Shown here: positions 43,373-52,727 of the stretch, piece by piece | Layout: the number at the start of each line of letters is the position of its first letter | Numbering within the stretch: the first letter of the stretch is position 1 | NCBI RefSeq assembly: GCF_900109095.1 | Contig: NZ_FNYZ01000006.1 | Coordinates: 62,001 to 126,000, forward strand | Length of the DNA: 64,000 nucleotides | Direction: 5' to 3' | Origin: Sphingobium sp. AP50 | GTDB taxonomy: Bacteria; Pseudomonadota; Alphaproteobacteria; Sphingomonadales; Sphingomonadaceae | Translations under genes and position numbers: made by a program | The notes under the pieces: generated by a model | Seen by the model: only the letters and a program-made list of their open reading frames with translations | Told to the model about the DNA's origin: nothing | Database searches by the model: none

Positions 43373-46334
43373 CGTCGCGGCCATACCATTCCTCCAGCCG
43401 CATCAGCTGGTCATAATCGCCATAATTAGCCACTTCGGGGTTGATCTCTGCCCGGAACGGCGCTGCCCCCAGCAGATAGTCGTTGGCGACCGCCTCGAAA
43501 TGCTCATGGGCATGGGCGGTGAAACTGTCGGTGACGATCTTGTCGCGCTTGCCCATGGGGTCGACCGGCCGTTCGCGATAGCCGAACTGGTCGCCCTTCT
43601 TGGCGAGCGACCAATATTCGAAATCGCCCGCCTGCACGCGCGTTCCAAGACCTTCAAACCCGCCCAGTTCGGCGATCACGCCCAGCAGGCCGAGTTGCAG
43701 CGTATAGCCGGCCTTCACCTGCCGCGCGCTGGGTGGCTTGCCGGTCTTGTAATCGATGATGCCGATGCGGCCGTCCGCCAGCCGGTCAATCCGGTCGGCC
43801 TTGCCCATCAGGGTGACGCCGGCGATCTCCGCCCGCCCCTCCTGCTCGACCGCCAATATGGTGCGGCCTTCGGCCTTGTCCTTGGCCACTTCGGCCGCGA
43901 TCCAGCGGATCGCCTCTATCAGGCGGGGTTGCCACAGGGCCTTGAGCAACGGATGCACTTCGGGCTGGTCGAACATGGCGCGGGCGCGCGCTTCCAGATC
44001 GGCGGGGTCGAGCGTGCCCGCTTCGGCCCAGCGTTGCAGCACGTCATGCACCGCCGTTCCGCGCCAGGCCGGACCAGCATCGGCATCGACCGGATCAAGC
44101 CGGGTGAGGCGCAACACGCGCTTGGCGTAGAAGGCGAAGGGATCGGCCTTCAGCCGGTCGACATCGGTGACGGGAATGACGGTCGGCCGCGCCACAATGG
44201 GCGGCACCGGCGCGGGGCGTTTGGCCGGGTGATAGGCGGCGGGCGCATCGATCGCGCGGGCGAAACCGGCATAGCGTTCCGCCGATTTCCATTGCGATCC
44301 GGCCATAGCCTTCAATCGCAGCCAGAAGCGAGAGGCGACCGCCGGGCCGCCGCTGCCGCGACGGGCACGGGTGATGAGGACATGCGGGGCACCAAGCGCG
44401 CTCGCGAAATCATGGGCGGCAAGGCCGATGCGCGTTTCCAGCCCCGGCAGGCCGAGTTCGCGCCGGATGCGCGGGGCGAGCCAGGGATCGGGCGCGGGCA
44501 AGCCCGGCCAGGTGCCTTCGTTGAGGCCGCCCAGAATCATCAGGTCGGCCTGCATCAGCCGCGCTTCGATCAGGCCCAATATGGCGATGCGCGGATGGCC
44601 GCCCTGTGGCGGGCGGACGGAAACGCCGCCCAGCATATGATCGAGCAGGGCGGGCAATGCGCGCGGATCGGCCTGACGCGGACCTTCGGGCGCGGCAGCC
44701 TCCATCTCCGCGAACAGATCGGCGGCGGCATGGCCCTGATGCCCGGCCCAGACGGTGTCGCCGGTCAGCATGCTCGCCTGTTCGCGCAGCACCGCCAGTT
44801 GGGCCGCCAGATCGGTGGCCGTGGCGAAGCCTGTCTCCAGCGGTTCCAATAGCGCGCGCGCCGTTGGCCACCAGTCGTTCACCTGCGCGCGCAACACCCG
44901 CTGACGATCATCGGCACGAGGATGCATCAGCAGGTCGATGCCTATCAGGCCCGCCTGCGGTCGTGGCCCGCGCAGCAGCAGGTCCAGCGCGCGGACGCCC
45001 TCCAGCCAGGACAGGCGCCCCTCCCCCTTCATCACCAGCGGATGTTTGAGCAGGGTCAGCAGCGAGACCGGGGCGAAGCGTTCCGATACCGCTTCGGCCA
45101 TGGCGATCAGCAGTGTGCCGGGCAGCAGGCGGGAGAGCGGCGAACCGGCGCTGTCGTCCGCCTCTATCCCCCAGCGGCGCAGATGCGCGGACACGCGCGT
45201 CGCCAGTTGCCGGTCGGGCGTCACCAGCGCAGCGGTGCGTTCCGGTGTTTCCAGCGCCTCGCGCAGGGCGATGGCGATGGCTTGCGCCTCCTCGCCCGGT
45301 GTCGCCACCTCCAGCGCCTCGACCCCGGCCAGCGATCGATCTGCTGTCTTCAGGTCACGCCAGCGACTGGTGAGTTTGGGCGGCAGCATCGCGTTGGAGA
45401 TATTGCGCCCGCGCACCGCCCGCGCATCATGCTCGCTGCCCCAGCGCCAGTTCGCGACATCCTCACGCGTGGCGCTCATGCCGTCCAGCAGGCGCTTCAA
45501 CGCATATTGGGGATGGCTTTCATGGCCTGGCTTGCGCTGGCCGGTCAGCGGGTCGGCATCGAACGGGCCGATCGCGTCCCATGCCTCCGGGTCCATATGC
45601 TGGTCGAGGCCGGCGAACACCACCGAGCCGTCTGGCATCAGGCCGATCCGGCGCAGCAGCCGGGCAACGGCGGGGGCCGTGGTGGAGATGCCGGCCGCCA
45701 CGACGAAGCCCGCAGGCGGATGCGCCGCCCAACGGGCCGCAAGCCGATCGAACAGCCGGTTGCGGCGGTCGGCCAGATCGATGCAGCCGGTCCGTGCCAG
45801 CTCATCGGGCCATCGGGCAATCAATATCTCGAATATTTTCAAGGAAGTCTGCCAATGTTTTGACAGTTCTTCCGAAAGCGTCAGATCGCGCAGCGCGGTC
45901 AGCGGCACGCGCTCCACCTGCATCTGGTCCAGCACCACGCCCAGCGCCTGCCCCAGCAGCAGCGCCTGCCCGGCATCGACCTCCGGCTTGGCCTGTTGCA
46001 CCATGCGGGCCAGGATCATCTGCCGCCGCATCGGGGCGATGGCGGGCGGGATCGTCTCTTCTTCGCCCAGCGGGTCGAGCGCGCCGCCCACCTGTTCGCC
46101 AAGGTCGGGATCGCCGATCGCCACCAGTCGCGGCAAGAGCAACCCGCCGCCCGATTGCCGGACGAAGGCATCGCTGACCGCCCGGATCGCGCGGTTGTTG
46201 GGCAGCAGGACCATGCCCTGCGCCAGCGCCATCGGATCGCCGCGATGCTGGGCCAGCAGGCCCGCGACCAGCGCGTCGGCGAAAGCGCGGTGCGCCGGGA
46301 TGGTGAACAGCGCCGGATGCGTCCGATCACCCAT
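43365..46334 (-). CDS. addB: Double-strand break repair protein AddB
   Basis: Partner of AddA; an inactivated helicase-like body with its own nuclease domain. 989 aa. N-terminal LPNNRAIRAVSDAF, GPRPQAGLIGIDLL and ILGGLNEGTWPGLPAPDPWL mid-protein, then a C-terminal RecB-like nuclease (LMGKADRIDRLADGRIGIIDYKTGKPPSARQ) containing the metal-binding Asp and DYKTGK Lys. I see no cysteine quartet, so it is the alphaproteobacterial type without an Fe-S cluster. It overlaps murU by 8 bp and addA at its end. Confidence 0.93.
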   Translation of the reverse strand: MGDRTHPALFTIPAHRAFADALVAGLLAQHRGDPMALAQGMVLLPNNRAIRAVSDAFVRQSGGGLLLPRLVAIGDPDLGEQVGGALDPLGEEETIPPAIAPMRRQMILARMVQQAKPEVDAGQALLLGQALGVVLDQMQVERVPLTALRDLTLSEELSKHWQTSLKIFEILIARWPDELARTGCIDLADRRNRLFDRLAARWAAHPPAGFVVAAGISTTAPAVARLLRRIGLMPDGSVVFAGLDQHMDPEAWDAIGPFDADPLTGQRKPGHESHPQYALKRLLDGMSATREDVANWRWGSEHDARAVRGRNISNAMLPPKLTSRWRDLKTADRSLAGVEALEVATPGEEAQAIAIALREALETPERTAALVTPDRQLATRVSAHLRRWGIEADDSAGSPLSRLLPGTLLIAMAEAVSERFAPVSLLTLLKHPLVMKGEGRLSWLEGVRALDLLLRGPRPQAGLIGIDLLMHPRADDRQRVLRAQVNDWWPTARALLEPLETGFATATDLAAQLAVLREQASMLTGDTVWAGHQGHAAADLFAEMEAAAPEGPRQADPRALPALLDHMLGGVSVRPPQGGHPRIAILGLIEARLMQADLMILGGLNEGTWPGLPAPDPWLAPRIRRELGLPGLETRIGLAAHDFASALGAPHVLITRARRGSGGPAVASRFWLRLKAMAGSQWKSAERYAGFARAIDAPAAYHPAKRPAPVPPIVARPTVIPVTDVDRLKADPFAFYAKRVLRLTRLDPVDADAGPAWRGTAVHDVLQRWAEAGTLDPADLEARARAMFDQPEVHPLLKALWQPRLIEAIRWIAAEVAKDKAEGRTILAVEQEGRAEIAGVTLMGKADRIDRLADGRIGIIDYKTGKPPSARQVKAGYTLQLGLLGVIAELGGFEGLGTRVQAGDFEYWSLAKKGDQFGYRERPVDPMGKRDKIVTDSFTAHAHEHFEAVANDYLLGAAPFRAEINPEVANYGDYDQLMRLEEWYGRDDG

Positions 46335-47037
46335 GGGCGATCATCGACTCCACGACCGGGATGGCCTTTGGCGTGCCGACGTCGAACCACAGCCCCTGGT
46401 GCGACACGCCGTAGAGGCGGCCCTTTTCGATCGCGCGGTTCCAGAAGATGTTGGTCGAAAACACGTCCGCCGGGGGATCGACCAGCAGATCGGACGAGAT
46501 GATCTGGATACCGATATAGACGAAGGGCGCGACATGACCCTGCTTGCGGCGGGTCAGGCGACCATTGGCGTCCATATGGAAATCGCCCTGCCCGGAATGG
46601 CACATGGCGCGGGCCTGCGGGATGAGCAGCAGCAGCGCATCCATCTTTGCCGGGTCCCATATCCGCCGCATCATCGCGAATGTCTCACTGGGGCCGTCGA
46701 CCCAATAATTGTCGCTGTTGACGCAAAAGATGGGGCCATCGCCCAATAGGGGCTTGGCCTTGATGAGGCCCCCCCCGGTTTCCAGCAGCTTGGCCCGCTC
46801 GTCCGAAACGGCGAATTCCAGCCCGCATTTGCGCGATTTGAGATGCGCTTCCACCGTGTCGGCCAGATAATGGACGTTGACGACCACTTTCCTGATGCCG
46901 CCCGCTTCCAGCCGGTCGAGCGCATGGTCCATCAGCGGCTTGCCCGCCACCTTGACCAGCGGCTTGGGCCGGGTCGCGGTGAGCGGACGCATCCGCTTGC
47001 CCAGCCCTGCGGCCATCAGCATGGCGGTGTCGATCAT
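46327..47037 (-). CDS. murU: N-acetylmuramate-1-phosphate uridylyltransferase (MurU-like)
   Basis: Nucleotidyltransferase that makes UDP-N-acetylmuramic acid in the cell-wall recycling bypass. 236 aa with MAAGLGKRMRPLTATRPKPLVKVAGKPL (nucleotide loop), LETGGGLIKAKPLLGDGP and VNSDNYW. This follows Pseudomonas MurU closely, although the metal Asp motif reads VNSDN rather than VNGDV. Start ATG 47037 overlaps the amgK stop (ATGA). Pairing with amgK makes the MurU assignment much stronger than a generic sugar nucleotidyltransferase. Confidence 0.9.
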   Translation of the reverse strand: MIDTAMLMAAGLGKRMRPLTATRPKPLVKVAGKPLMDHALDRLEAGGIRKVVVNVHYLADTVEAHLKSRKCGLEFAVSDERAKLLETGGGLIKAKPLLGDGPIFCVNSDNYWVDGPSETFAMMRRIWDPAKMDALLLLIPQARAMCHSGQGDFHMDANGRLTRRKQGHVAPFVYIGIQIISSDLLVDPPADVFSTNIFWNRAIEKGRLYGVSHQGLWFDVGTPKAIPVVESMIAHG

Positions 47038-48020
47038 GCGGGGGCATACTCCTCTGGGGCATGATGGCGCTGATCGGCCGGGATATTCGCGTCGAACCAG
47101 GCGGCGACGGGCGCCAGCGCCGGATGCGCAAGGTCGCGTTCCAGCAGGCTCCACATGCGCGGCAGGAAGGACAAATAACGCGGCTTGCCATCGCGCTTCC
47201 ACAGGCGGGTGAAGATGCCGATAATCTTGGCATTACGCTGCGCGCCGAGCACCGCATAGGCGGCGTCGAAATCGGCGGGCGGATTGGCGACGGCCTTATA
47301 ATGGGCCAGCATCGCGGCCTCGACTTCGACCGGCACATCGCGCCGGGCATCCTGCAACAGGGACACCAGATCATAAGCGGGGTGGCCCGCCAGCGCGTCC
47401 TGAAAATCGAGCAGGCCAAGACCATGGGAGGCCGTCCGGTCGATCAGCATGATATTTTCGGCATGATAGTCGCGCAGCACCGTCACGGTCGGGCTGGCCG
47501 ATCCTTCGACCAGCGGCAACACCGCGTCCCAGGCGGCGACATAGGCGTCGACATCCACCGGCAAGCCGATCGCCGGGCAATACCATTCGGTCAGCAGGCC
47601 GACTTCCCGCTGATAGACCGCCCGATCATAGGGCGGCAGGTCGGCGGGCGGCAGGCGATGCAGGTCGGCGATCAGGTCGACCGCGCGGGCGTAGAGCGAG
47701 AGTTCGTCGGCCGGATCGGCCTCCAGATGCTCCTTGATCCGCAGATCGCCGAAATCCTCGATCAGGACCAGACCTTCCTTCAGGTCGCGCGCCAATATGC
47801 GCGGCGCGGCGAAACCGTCGGCCAGCAGATGTTCGGCGATGGCGATGAAGGGGCGTGGGTCTTCATGCGGCGGCGGCGCGTCCATCAGCACGGCGCGGCG
47901 TCCGCCGTTCAGTACGCGGAAATAGCGACGGAAGGAGGCATCGCCGGCAAGCGGGACGATGGCGGCGCCATCCCAGCCAGCATCGGCAAGAAAGGCGGGC
48001 GCCGAAACGGGCGGGATCAT
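47034..48020 (-). CDS. amgK: N-acetylmuramate/N-acetylglucosamine kinase (AmgK-like)
   Basis: Aminoglycoside-phosphotransferase-fold sugar kinase that phosphorylates recycled MurNAc at C1. About 328 aa. Seen: PLAGDASFRRYFRV (nucleotide loop), LIEDFGDLRIKEHL, VLRDYHAENIM (catalytic Brenner motif with Asp and Asn) and GLLDFQDALAGHPAYDLVSLLQDARR (metal Asp). Three in-frame starts are possible (48044, 48032, 48020); ATG 48020 is chosen because it gives the same 4-bp ATGA overlap with tsaE that murU has with amgK. Together with murU it bypasses de novo UDP-MurNAc synthesis, which in other bacteria gives intrinsic fosfomycin tolerance. Confidence 0.9.
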   Translation of the reverse strand: MIPPVSAPAFLADAGWDGAAIVPLAGDASFRRYFRVLNGGRRAVLMDAPPPHEDPRPFIAIAEHLLADGFAAPRILARDLKEGLVLIEDFGDLRIKEHLEADPADELSLYARAVDLIADLHRLPPADLPPYDRAVYQREVGLLTEWYCPAIGLPVDVDAYVAAWDAVLPLVEGSASPTVTVLRDYHAENIMLIDRTASHGLGLLDFQDALAGHPAYDLVSLLQDARRDVPVEVEAAMLAHYKAVANPPADFDAAYAVLGAQRNAKIIGIFTRLWKRDGKPRYLSFLPRMWSLLERDLAHPALAPVAAWFDANIPADQRHHAPEEYAPA

Positions 48021-48487
48021 ATCTGTGACCATCGATCCGTCCAAGCGTCCGGCACGTCCGCTGTCAAGCGCCGCGCGTTATCTCCCGCGCCATCTTGGAC
48101 AAAGTCGATGGTAAGCCGCAGGGCGTGGGACCATAGCCCGCTGCCCAACCGGTCGGGCCATTCGATGATCAGCAGGCTGTCCATCAGATAATCGCCCAGT
48201 GCCAGTTCCTCTACCTCGTCCGGGCCATCCAGCCGATAGAGATCGACATGGGCCACCGGCAGGCGGACTTCGGGCACATCATAAGGCTGGACGATGGCGA
48301 AGCTGGGACTGGGCGCTTCGCCCTCCAGCCCCAGCGCTTCGAGCAGGCCGCGCGCCAGCGTCGTCTTGCCCGCGCCCAGTCCACCTTCGAGTGTGATCAC
48401 ATCGCCAATGCGGACATGGGTGGCGATGCGTCGGCCAAGATCCAGCATCGCCGCTTCACCATTCAGGTCCAGTACCGTCTCAGCCAC
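48017..48487 (-). CDS. tsaE: tRNA threonylcarbamoyladenosine biosynthesis ATPase TsaE
   Basis: ATPase that drives the TsaB-TsaD complex making t6A37 in tRNA. About 156 aa with Walker A LEGGLGAGKTTLARGLL, the SPSFAIVQPY strand, VAHVDLYRL and LLIIEWPDRLG. Start uncertain: GTG 48487 (MAETVLDLNG, fitting the family N-terminus, 8-bp overlap with divL) or TTG 48499. It sits between divL and amgK as in Caulobacter-type genomes. Confidence 0.93.
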   Translation of the reverse strand: MAETVLDLNGEAAMLDLGRRIATHVRIGDVITLEGGLGAGKTTLARGLLEALGLEGEAPSPSFAIVQPYDVPEVRLPVAHVDLYRLDGPDEVEELALGDYLMDSLLIIEWPDRLGSGLWSHALRLTIDFVQDGAGDNARRLTADVPDAWTDRWSQI

Positions 48488-50828
48488 GGGGCAGCTCAAT
48501 CGTTGCCATCGTGCCCTGTCCGGGGCGCGACAGGAGGGTCAGGCTGCCGCCATGTGCCTCCGCCAACTGGCGGGCGAGCGGCAGGCCGATGCCGGCGCGA
48601 CCGCCGTTGCGGGCCTGATCCGCGCGAGCGGCGGGATCGAAGATCGCCTTTTGCTGGGCAGCCGAAATGCCGGGGCCATTGTCCGACACGACGATCCGGG
48701 CCTTGTCCCCCGTGCCGTCGCCATGCAGCAGGATGCGGGCATCCTTGCCGCAATAGCGGATCGCATTTTCGAGCAGATGCTCGATCGCCTGCCCGATCCG
48801 GCGGGCATCGCCCTGCACCATGCCCAGGCTGCCCTGAAGCGAGGTGGCGAGTTCCATGCCCTTGGCTGTCGCCTGCCCCTTCAGCCGCTCGGCGCTCTCG
48901 CGCGCTACGACCGTCAGGTCGACCGGCGCGCGCTCGATCGGCAGGGTGCCGACCTCACCCTGGGTCAGGTCCAGCACATTGTCGATCAGCATCGACAGGC
49001 GGGCCGTGCTTTGCAGGATGCCGTCGACATAGCCCCGCGCAGATTCGCTCAATTCCCCGGCATAGCCAGCGCTCATCATCTCGGCGAAACCGGAGATAGT
49101 GGTGAGCGGGGTGCGCAACTCATAGCTCATATTGGTGACGAAGGCGGTCTTGACCTTATCCGCCTGTTCCAGCGCCTCGTTCCGATCGCGCAGCACCTGT
49201 TCGACCCGGCGGCTGTCGGTCACATCCAGCATGGTGAACAGCGCATTGCCGTCCGGCAGCGGCATGGCGGCAAATTCGAAGATGCGCCCATCGGCAAAGC
49301 CGACATGGCCGGCACGCTGCTTGCGTTCCACCGTGGCGGCGCGCACCAGTTCGCGGACCAGATTGCTCTGCTGCGGCTTGGCAAGCTGGGTCTGCACCGC
49401 GCGCATCAGATCATCGATGCGGGGATGGGAGGCAAGCAGATCCTCGCTGGCACCCCAGATGGTGCGGAAACGGCTGTTCCACATTTGCAGTCGGCCGTCG
49501 GAGGAGAAGACGCCGATCGATTCGAACAGATTGTCGAAGGTCGCGGTGCGCACCCGCAGCAGCGTGTCGCGCGCGCTGGAAAGCTGAACCTGCTCTGTGC
49601 GGTCCTCGAAGATCAGCAGCAGGCCGCCATCGGGGAGCGGCTGGGCATAGACACGCAAATGGGTGCCGTCCTGCAACAGCCAGTTTTCCTCCTGCGGGTC
49701 GGGAGAGAGGAACCAGTTGCGCCGTTCGGTGCGCCATGCCGGAAAATCGCGATGTTCGGGCAGGCGACGCGCGTCGCGCATCTGGTCCAGCACCCTTTCG
49801 AACAGGGGTGCGTCGTTGAGCGCATCCTGTCGCAGGCCGAACAGGCTGATGAAGGGCTGGTTCCAGAAGCGCAGCGCCCGGTCGGGGCCGAAGCGGGCCA
49901 CACCGGCGGACAGGCGATCGAGCAGGTCGCGCTGCGCCGCTTCCAGCCGTCGCTGTTCGACCCGCGCGGTTTCCAGTTCATGCTGGTCGACGGCATAGCC
50001 CGCCACGCCTGCCGGGCCGAGCGGCACATCGACCACGCGCATGGTGCGGCGTTCGCCATCGATCGTCGCGGGGACCATGCGTTCGATCGGAGCATCCTGC
50101 GCCACGGCATCAGCGGCGGCGGCTTGAGGGCTGACGCCACCGGCCATTTCGACCAGTTCGATGCCGTTGGCGATCACTTCACCGGCATCGTCGCCATCGA
50201 CCGCGCGGACATAGGCGCTGTTGACCAGGCTGAGACGCAGGTCGGGCGTGCGATGCCACATCGGGAAAGGCGCTGCCTCGACCAGTCCGGCCAGCGCCTC
50301 CAGCGCCTCCCGCAACTGTTCCACATGGCTCTTCAAATCCTGAATTTCGGCCTGACTGTCGGTCGCATCGAAAATCCACAGCACCACGCCGCCGCTTTCG
50401 GCAAGGCCCGGCCCGGCAGGCGCGCCGCGCACCAGCAACAGGCGAGAAGACCCTACGCCGCGCACCGGCAGAGCAAAGCTCTTGCCCGCGCGCTGGGCCG
50501 AGGCGATTTCGCGGGCCAGCGCGGCGCCATCATCCGGCTCCAGCCCGCTATCGGCATCGGTCAGTTCCGATACGAAGGTCGGCACCCGCGCCTTGCCCAG
50601 CCATTTGGCGAGGCGATCGGCGGCCTCCAGCCGGCCATCGGGATGGATGATGATCGGGGCAGCGGGGGCAGACGCCAGCAGCACCGCCAGCCGATCCAGT
50701 TTGCCCTGCGCTTGCGTACCTTCGCGCCGCATCCGCTGGCCACTGACCAGCGCCCACACGGCCGCGCCCAGCCAAGCAGCCAGCACCACGCCGAAGATGA
50801 TTGCGGCATAGGGGGACAAGGTCGTCAT
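48480..50828 (-). CDS. divL: DivL-like pseudo-histidine kinase (Tyr in place of phospho-acceptor His)
   Basis: 782-aa membrane-anchored sensor homologue. One N-terminal helix (IIFGVVLAAWLGAAVWALV), several PAS-like regions (for example MWHRTPDLRLSLVNSAYVRAV and FESIGVFSSDGRLQMWNSRF), then the HisKA helix reading VTNMSYELRTPLTTISG: residue 569 is Tyr (TAT at 49122-49124) where kinases have His. The HATPase domain keeps LLENAIRYC, SDNGPGIS and AGIGLPLARQLAEAHGG. This is the hallmark of DivL (Caulobacter Tyr550), which in that organism binds DivK and tunes CckA and the CtrA phosphorelay. The gene order divL-tsaE-amgK supports it. Role here is by analogy. Confidence 0.92.
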   Translation of the reverse strand: MTTLSPYAAIIFGVVLAAWLGAAVWALVSGQRMRREGTQAQGKLDRLAVLLASAPAAPIIIHPDGRLEAADRLAKWLGKARVPTFVSELTDADSGLEPDDGAALAREIASAQRAGKSFALPVRGVGSSRLLLVRGAPAGPGLAESGGVVLWIFDATDSQAEIQDLKSHVEQLREALEALAGLVEAAPFPMWHRTPDLRLSLVNSAYVRAVDGDDAGEVIANGIELVEMAGGVSPQAAAADAVAQDAPIERMVPATIDGERRTMRVVDVPLGPAGVAGYAVDQHELETARVEQRRLEAAQRDLLDRLSAGVARFGPDRALRFWNQPFISLFGLRQDALNDAPLFERVLDQMRDARRLPEHRDFPAWRTERRNWFLSPDPQEENWLLQDGTHLRVYAQPLPDGGLLLIFEDRTEQVQLSSARDTLLRVRTATFDNLFESIGVFSSDGRLQMWNSRFRTIWGASEDLLASHPRIDDLMRAVQTQLAKPQQSNLVRELVRAATVERKQRAGHVGFADGRIFEFAAMPLPDGNALFTMLDVTDSRRVEQVLRDRNEALEQADKVKTAFVTNMSYELRTPLTTISGFAEMMSAGYAGELSESARGYVDGILQSTARLSMLIDNVLDLTQGEVGTLPIERAPVDLTVVARESAERLKGQATAKGMELATSLQGSLGMVQGDARRIGQAIEHLLENAIRYCGKDARILLHGDGTGDKARIVVSDNGPGISAAQQKAIFDPAARADQARNGGRAGIGLPLARQLAEAHGGSLTLLSRPGQGTMATIELPRG

Positions 50829-50977
50829 GACCCCTGCCCTCCGACCCGCCGAACCTGCCTGTCCCTGTCCATAAGCCGACTGGGCCTAAACCAGTTCGGC
50901 GATGGCGGGAAGTAGCCGATGGGCAAAATTCCTGTCCGAAAGGCAGGGCATTGAAAATTATGGGGCCTCTCAATTTC

Positions 50978-51067
50978 CGTCATCCCCGCGCAGGCGGGGA
51001 TCCATCTCCCGCCTTTTCACCTTGATGAAAGGTTGGGAGATGGGTTCCCGCCTACGCGGGAATGACG
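50978..51067. repeat. Interspersed long inverted repeat ('cgtcatccccgcg' REP type)
   Basis: A 90-bp imperfect palindrome: left arm begins CGTCATCCCCGCGCAGGCGG and right arm ends CCGCCTACGCGGGAATGACG; the reverse complement of the right arm matches the left over about 33 bp, including 'ccatctccc'. It lies in the 347-bp gap (50829-51175) between divL and the ahcY terminator; apart from this repeat and the terminator nothing else was seen there. Confidence 0.85.
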
Positions 51068-51120
51068 AGTGAATGATTTCGCAGCCCTGCCTTCAAGGGG
51101 AATAACTTATGTTTGCGCCA

Positions 51121-51150
51121 ACAAAAAAGGGAGGCGTTTCCGCCTCCCTT
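51121..51150 (-). terminator. Rho-independent terminator of ahcY
   Basis: On the minus strand AAGGGAGGCG-gaaa-CGCCTCCCTT followed by TTTTGT; stem of 10 bp, 26 bp after the ahcY stop. Confidence 0.9.
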
Positions 51151-51175
51151 CGATCCGCTTTGCGGTGTCGCTATC

Positions 51176-52594
51176 TTAGTAGCGGTAATGGTCCGGCTTG
51201 AACGGGCCTTCCACCGGCACGCCGATATAGTCGGCCTGACGCTGGCTGAGCTGGGTGAGCTTCACGCCCAGCTTTTCCAGGTGCAGCGCGGCGACCTTCT
51301 CGTCCAGATGCTTGGGCAGGACATAGACGTCGTTCTTGTACGTCTCGCTCTTGGTCCACAGTTCGATCTGCGCCAGCGTCTGGTTGGTGAAGCTGGCCGA
51401 CATGACGAAGCTGGGGTGACCGGTGGCGTTGCCGAGGTTGACCAGACGGCCCTTCGACAGGACGATGATCTTCTTGCCGTCGGGGAATTCGACTTCATCG
51501 ACCTGCGGCTTGATCTCGGTCCACTTCATGTTGGCGAGGCCCGCAATCTCGATCTCGCTGTCGAAATGGCCGATGTTCGACACGATCGCCATATTCTTCA
51601 TGGCGCGCATGTGATCGACGGTCAGGACGCCTTCATTGCCGGTCGCGGTGACGAAGATGTCGGCGCGGGGCGCGGCTTCTTCCATCGTCACGACTTCATA
51701 GCCTTCCATCGCGGCCTGCAACGCGCAGATCGGATCGACTTCGGTCACAAGCACGCGGGCGCCGCCATTGCGCAGCGATGCGGCCGAACCCTTGCCGACG
51801 TCACCGAAGCCGGCGACGCAGGCGACCTTGCCGGCCAGCATGACGTCGGTGCCCCGGCGGATCGCGTCGACCAGCGATTCCTTGCAGCCATAGAGGTTGT
51901 CGAACTTCGACTTGGTGACGCTGTCGTTCACGTTGATCGCCGGGAAGGGCAGCTTGCCCTTCTTCGACAGTTCATACAGGCGATGAACGCCGGTGGTGGT
52001 TTCTTCCGACACGCCCTTGATCGACTGGACGGTCTTGGTCAGGAAACCGGGGCGTTCGGCCAGAACGCGCTTCAGCACCGAACAGAAGATTTCCTCTTCC
52101 TCGTTCGACGGCGTGAACAGTTCTTCACCGGCTTCGACGCGGGCGCCCCACAAGGCGAACATGGTGGCGTCGCCGCCATCGTCCAGGATCAGGTTGCAGA
52201 CGCCGCTGTCGTCATTGTGCCAGTCGAAGATGCGTTCGACATAGTCCCAATATTCCTGAAGGCTCTCACCCTTGATCGCGAAGACCGGCACGCCCGACGC
52301 GGCGATCGCGGCGGCGGCATGGTCCTGCGTCGAATAGATGTTGCAAGTCGCCCAGCGCACCTGCGCGCCCAGCGCGGTCAGCGTTTCGATCAGCACGGCG
52401 GTCTGGATCGTCATGTGCAGCGAACCGGTGATGCGCGCGCCCTTGAGCGGCTGCGACGCACCGAATTCGGCGCGCAGGGCCATCAGGCCGGGCATTTCGG
52501 TTTCGGCAATCTCGATTTCCTTGCGGCCAAAGGCGGCAAGGGCGATATCGGCGATAACATAATCCTGCGCCTGGGTGGCGGGTGCGGTGGCCAC
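51176..52594 (-). CDS. ahcY: Adenosylhomocysteinase (SAH hydrolase)
   Basis: NAD-dependent hydrolysis of S-adenosylhomocysteine to adenosine and homocysteine, relieving methyltransferase inhibition. 472 aa. Seen: [68 protein letters not shown], the NAD fold [12 protein letters not shown], and the C-terminal KPDHYRY with the Lys-Tyr that reach the neighbouring NAD. The 133-bp leader (52595-52727) has some self-complementary runs, but I could not fit an SAH riboswitch to it. Confidence 0.98.
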   Translation of the reverse strand: MATAPATQAQDYVIADIALAAFGRKEIEIAETEMPGLMALRAEFGASQPLKGARITGSLHMTIQTAVLIETLTALGAQVRWATCNIYSTQDHAAAAIAASGVPVFAIKGESLQEYWDYVERIFDWHNDDSGVCNLILDDGGDATMFALWGARVEAGEELFTPSNEEEEIFCSVLKRVLAERPGFLTKTVQSIKGVSEETTTGVHRLYELSKKGKLPFPAINVNDSVTKSKFDNLYGCKESLVDAIRRGTDVMLAGKVACVAGFGDVGKGSAASLRNGGARVLVTEVDPICALQAAMEGYEVVTMEEAAPRADIFVTATGNEGVLTVDHMRAMKNMAIVSNIGHFDSEIEIAGLANMKWTEIKPQVDEVEFPDGKKIIVLSKGRLVNLGNATGHPSFVMSASFTNQTLAQIELWTKSETYKNDVYVLPKHLDEKVAALHLEKLGVKLTQLSQRQADYIGVPVEGPFKPDHYRY

Positions 52595-52727
52595 GAGCGT
52601 ATCTCCGTCAGCTAAGAATTGTGCCCTGACCGATACAGGCCGGACGGGGCGATATGCTGCGCCTTACCAACCGCCAGCGATGCTGACAACCCAATATAAA
52701 GATTTCTTTATGTAGCCGGTCGCAGGA

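Noticed and set aside
39962..43429. Very long plus-strand open frame (1155 codons) opposite addA
   Set aside because: It is a GC-rich antisense shadow: addA on the minus strand has full helicase and nuclease motifs, while the plus frame has only low-complexity His/Gln/Arg-rich sequence. The same applies to the long frames at 48294-50915 and 51113-52615.
52595..52727. SAH or SAM riboswitch in the ahcY leader
   Set aside because: ahcY leaders often carry one, but I could not fit the conserved core of an SAH riboswitch here; only short GGCG/CGCC pairing is visible. A covariance-model search would settle it.
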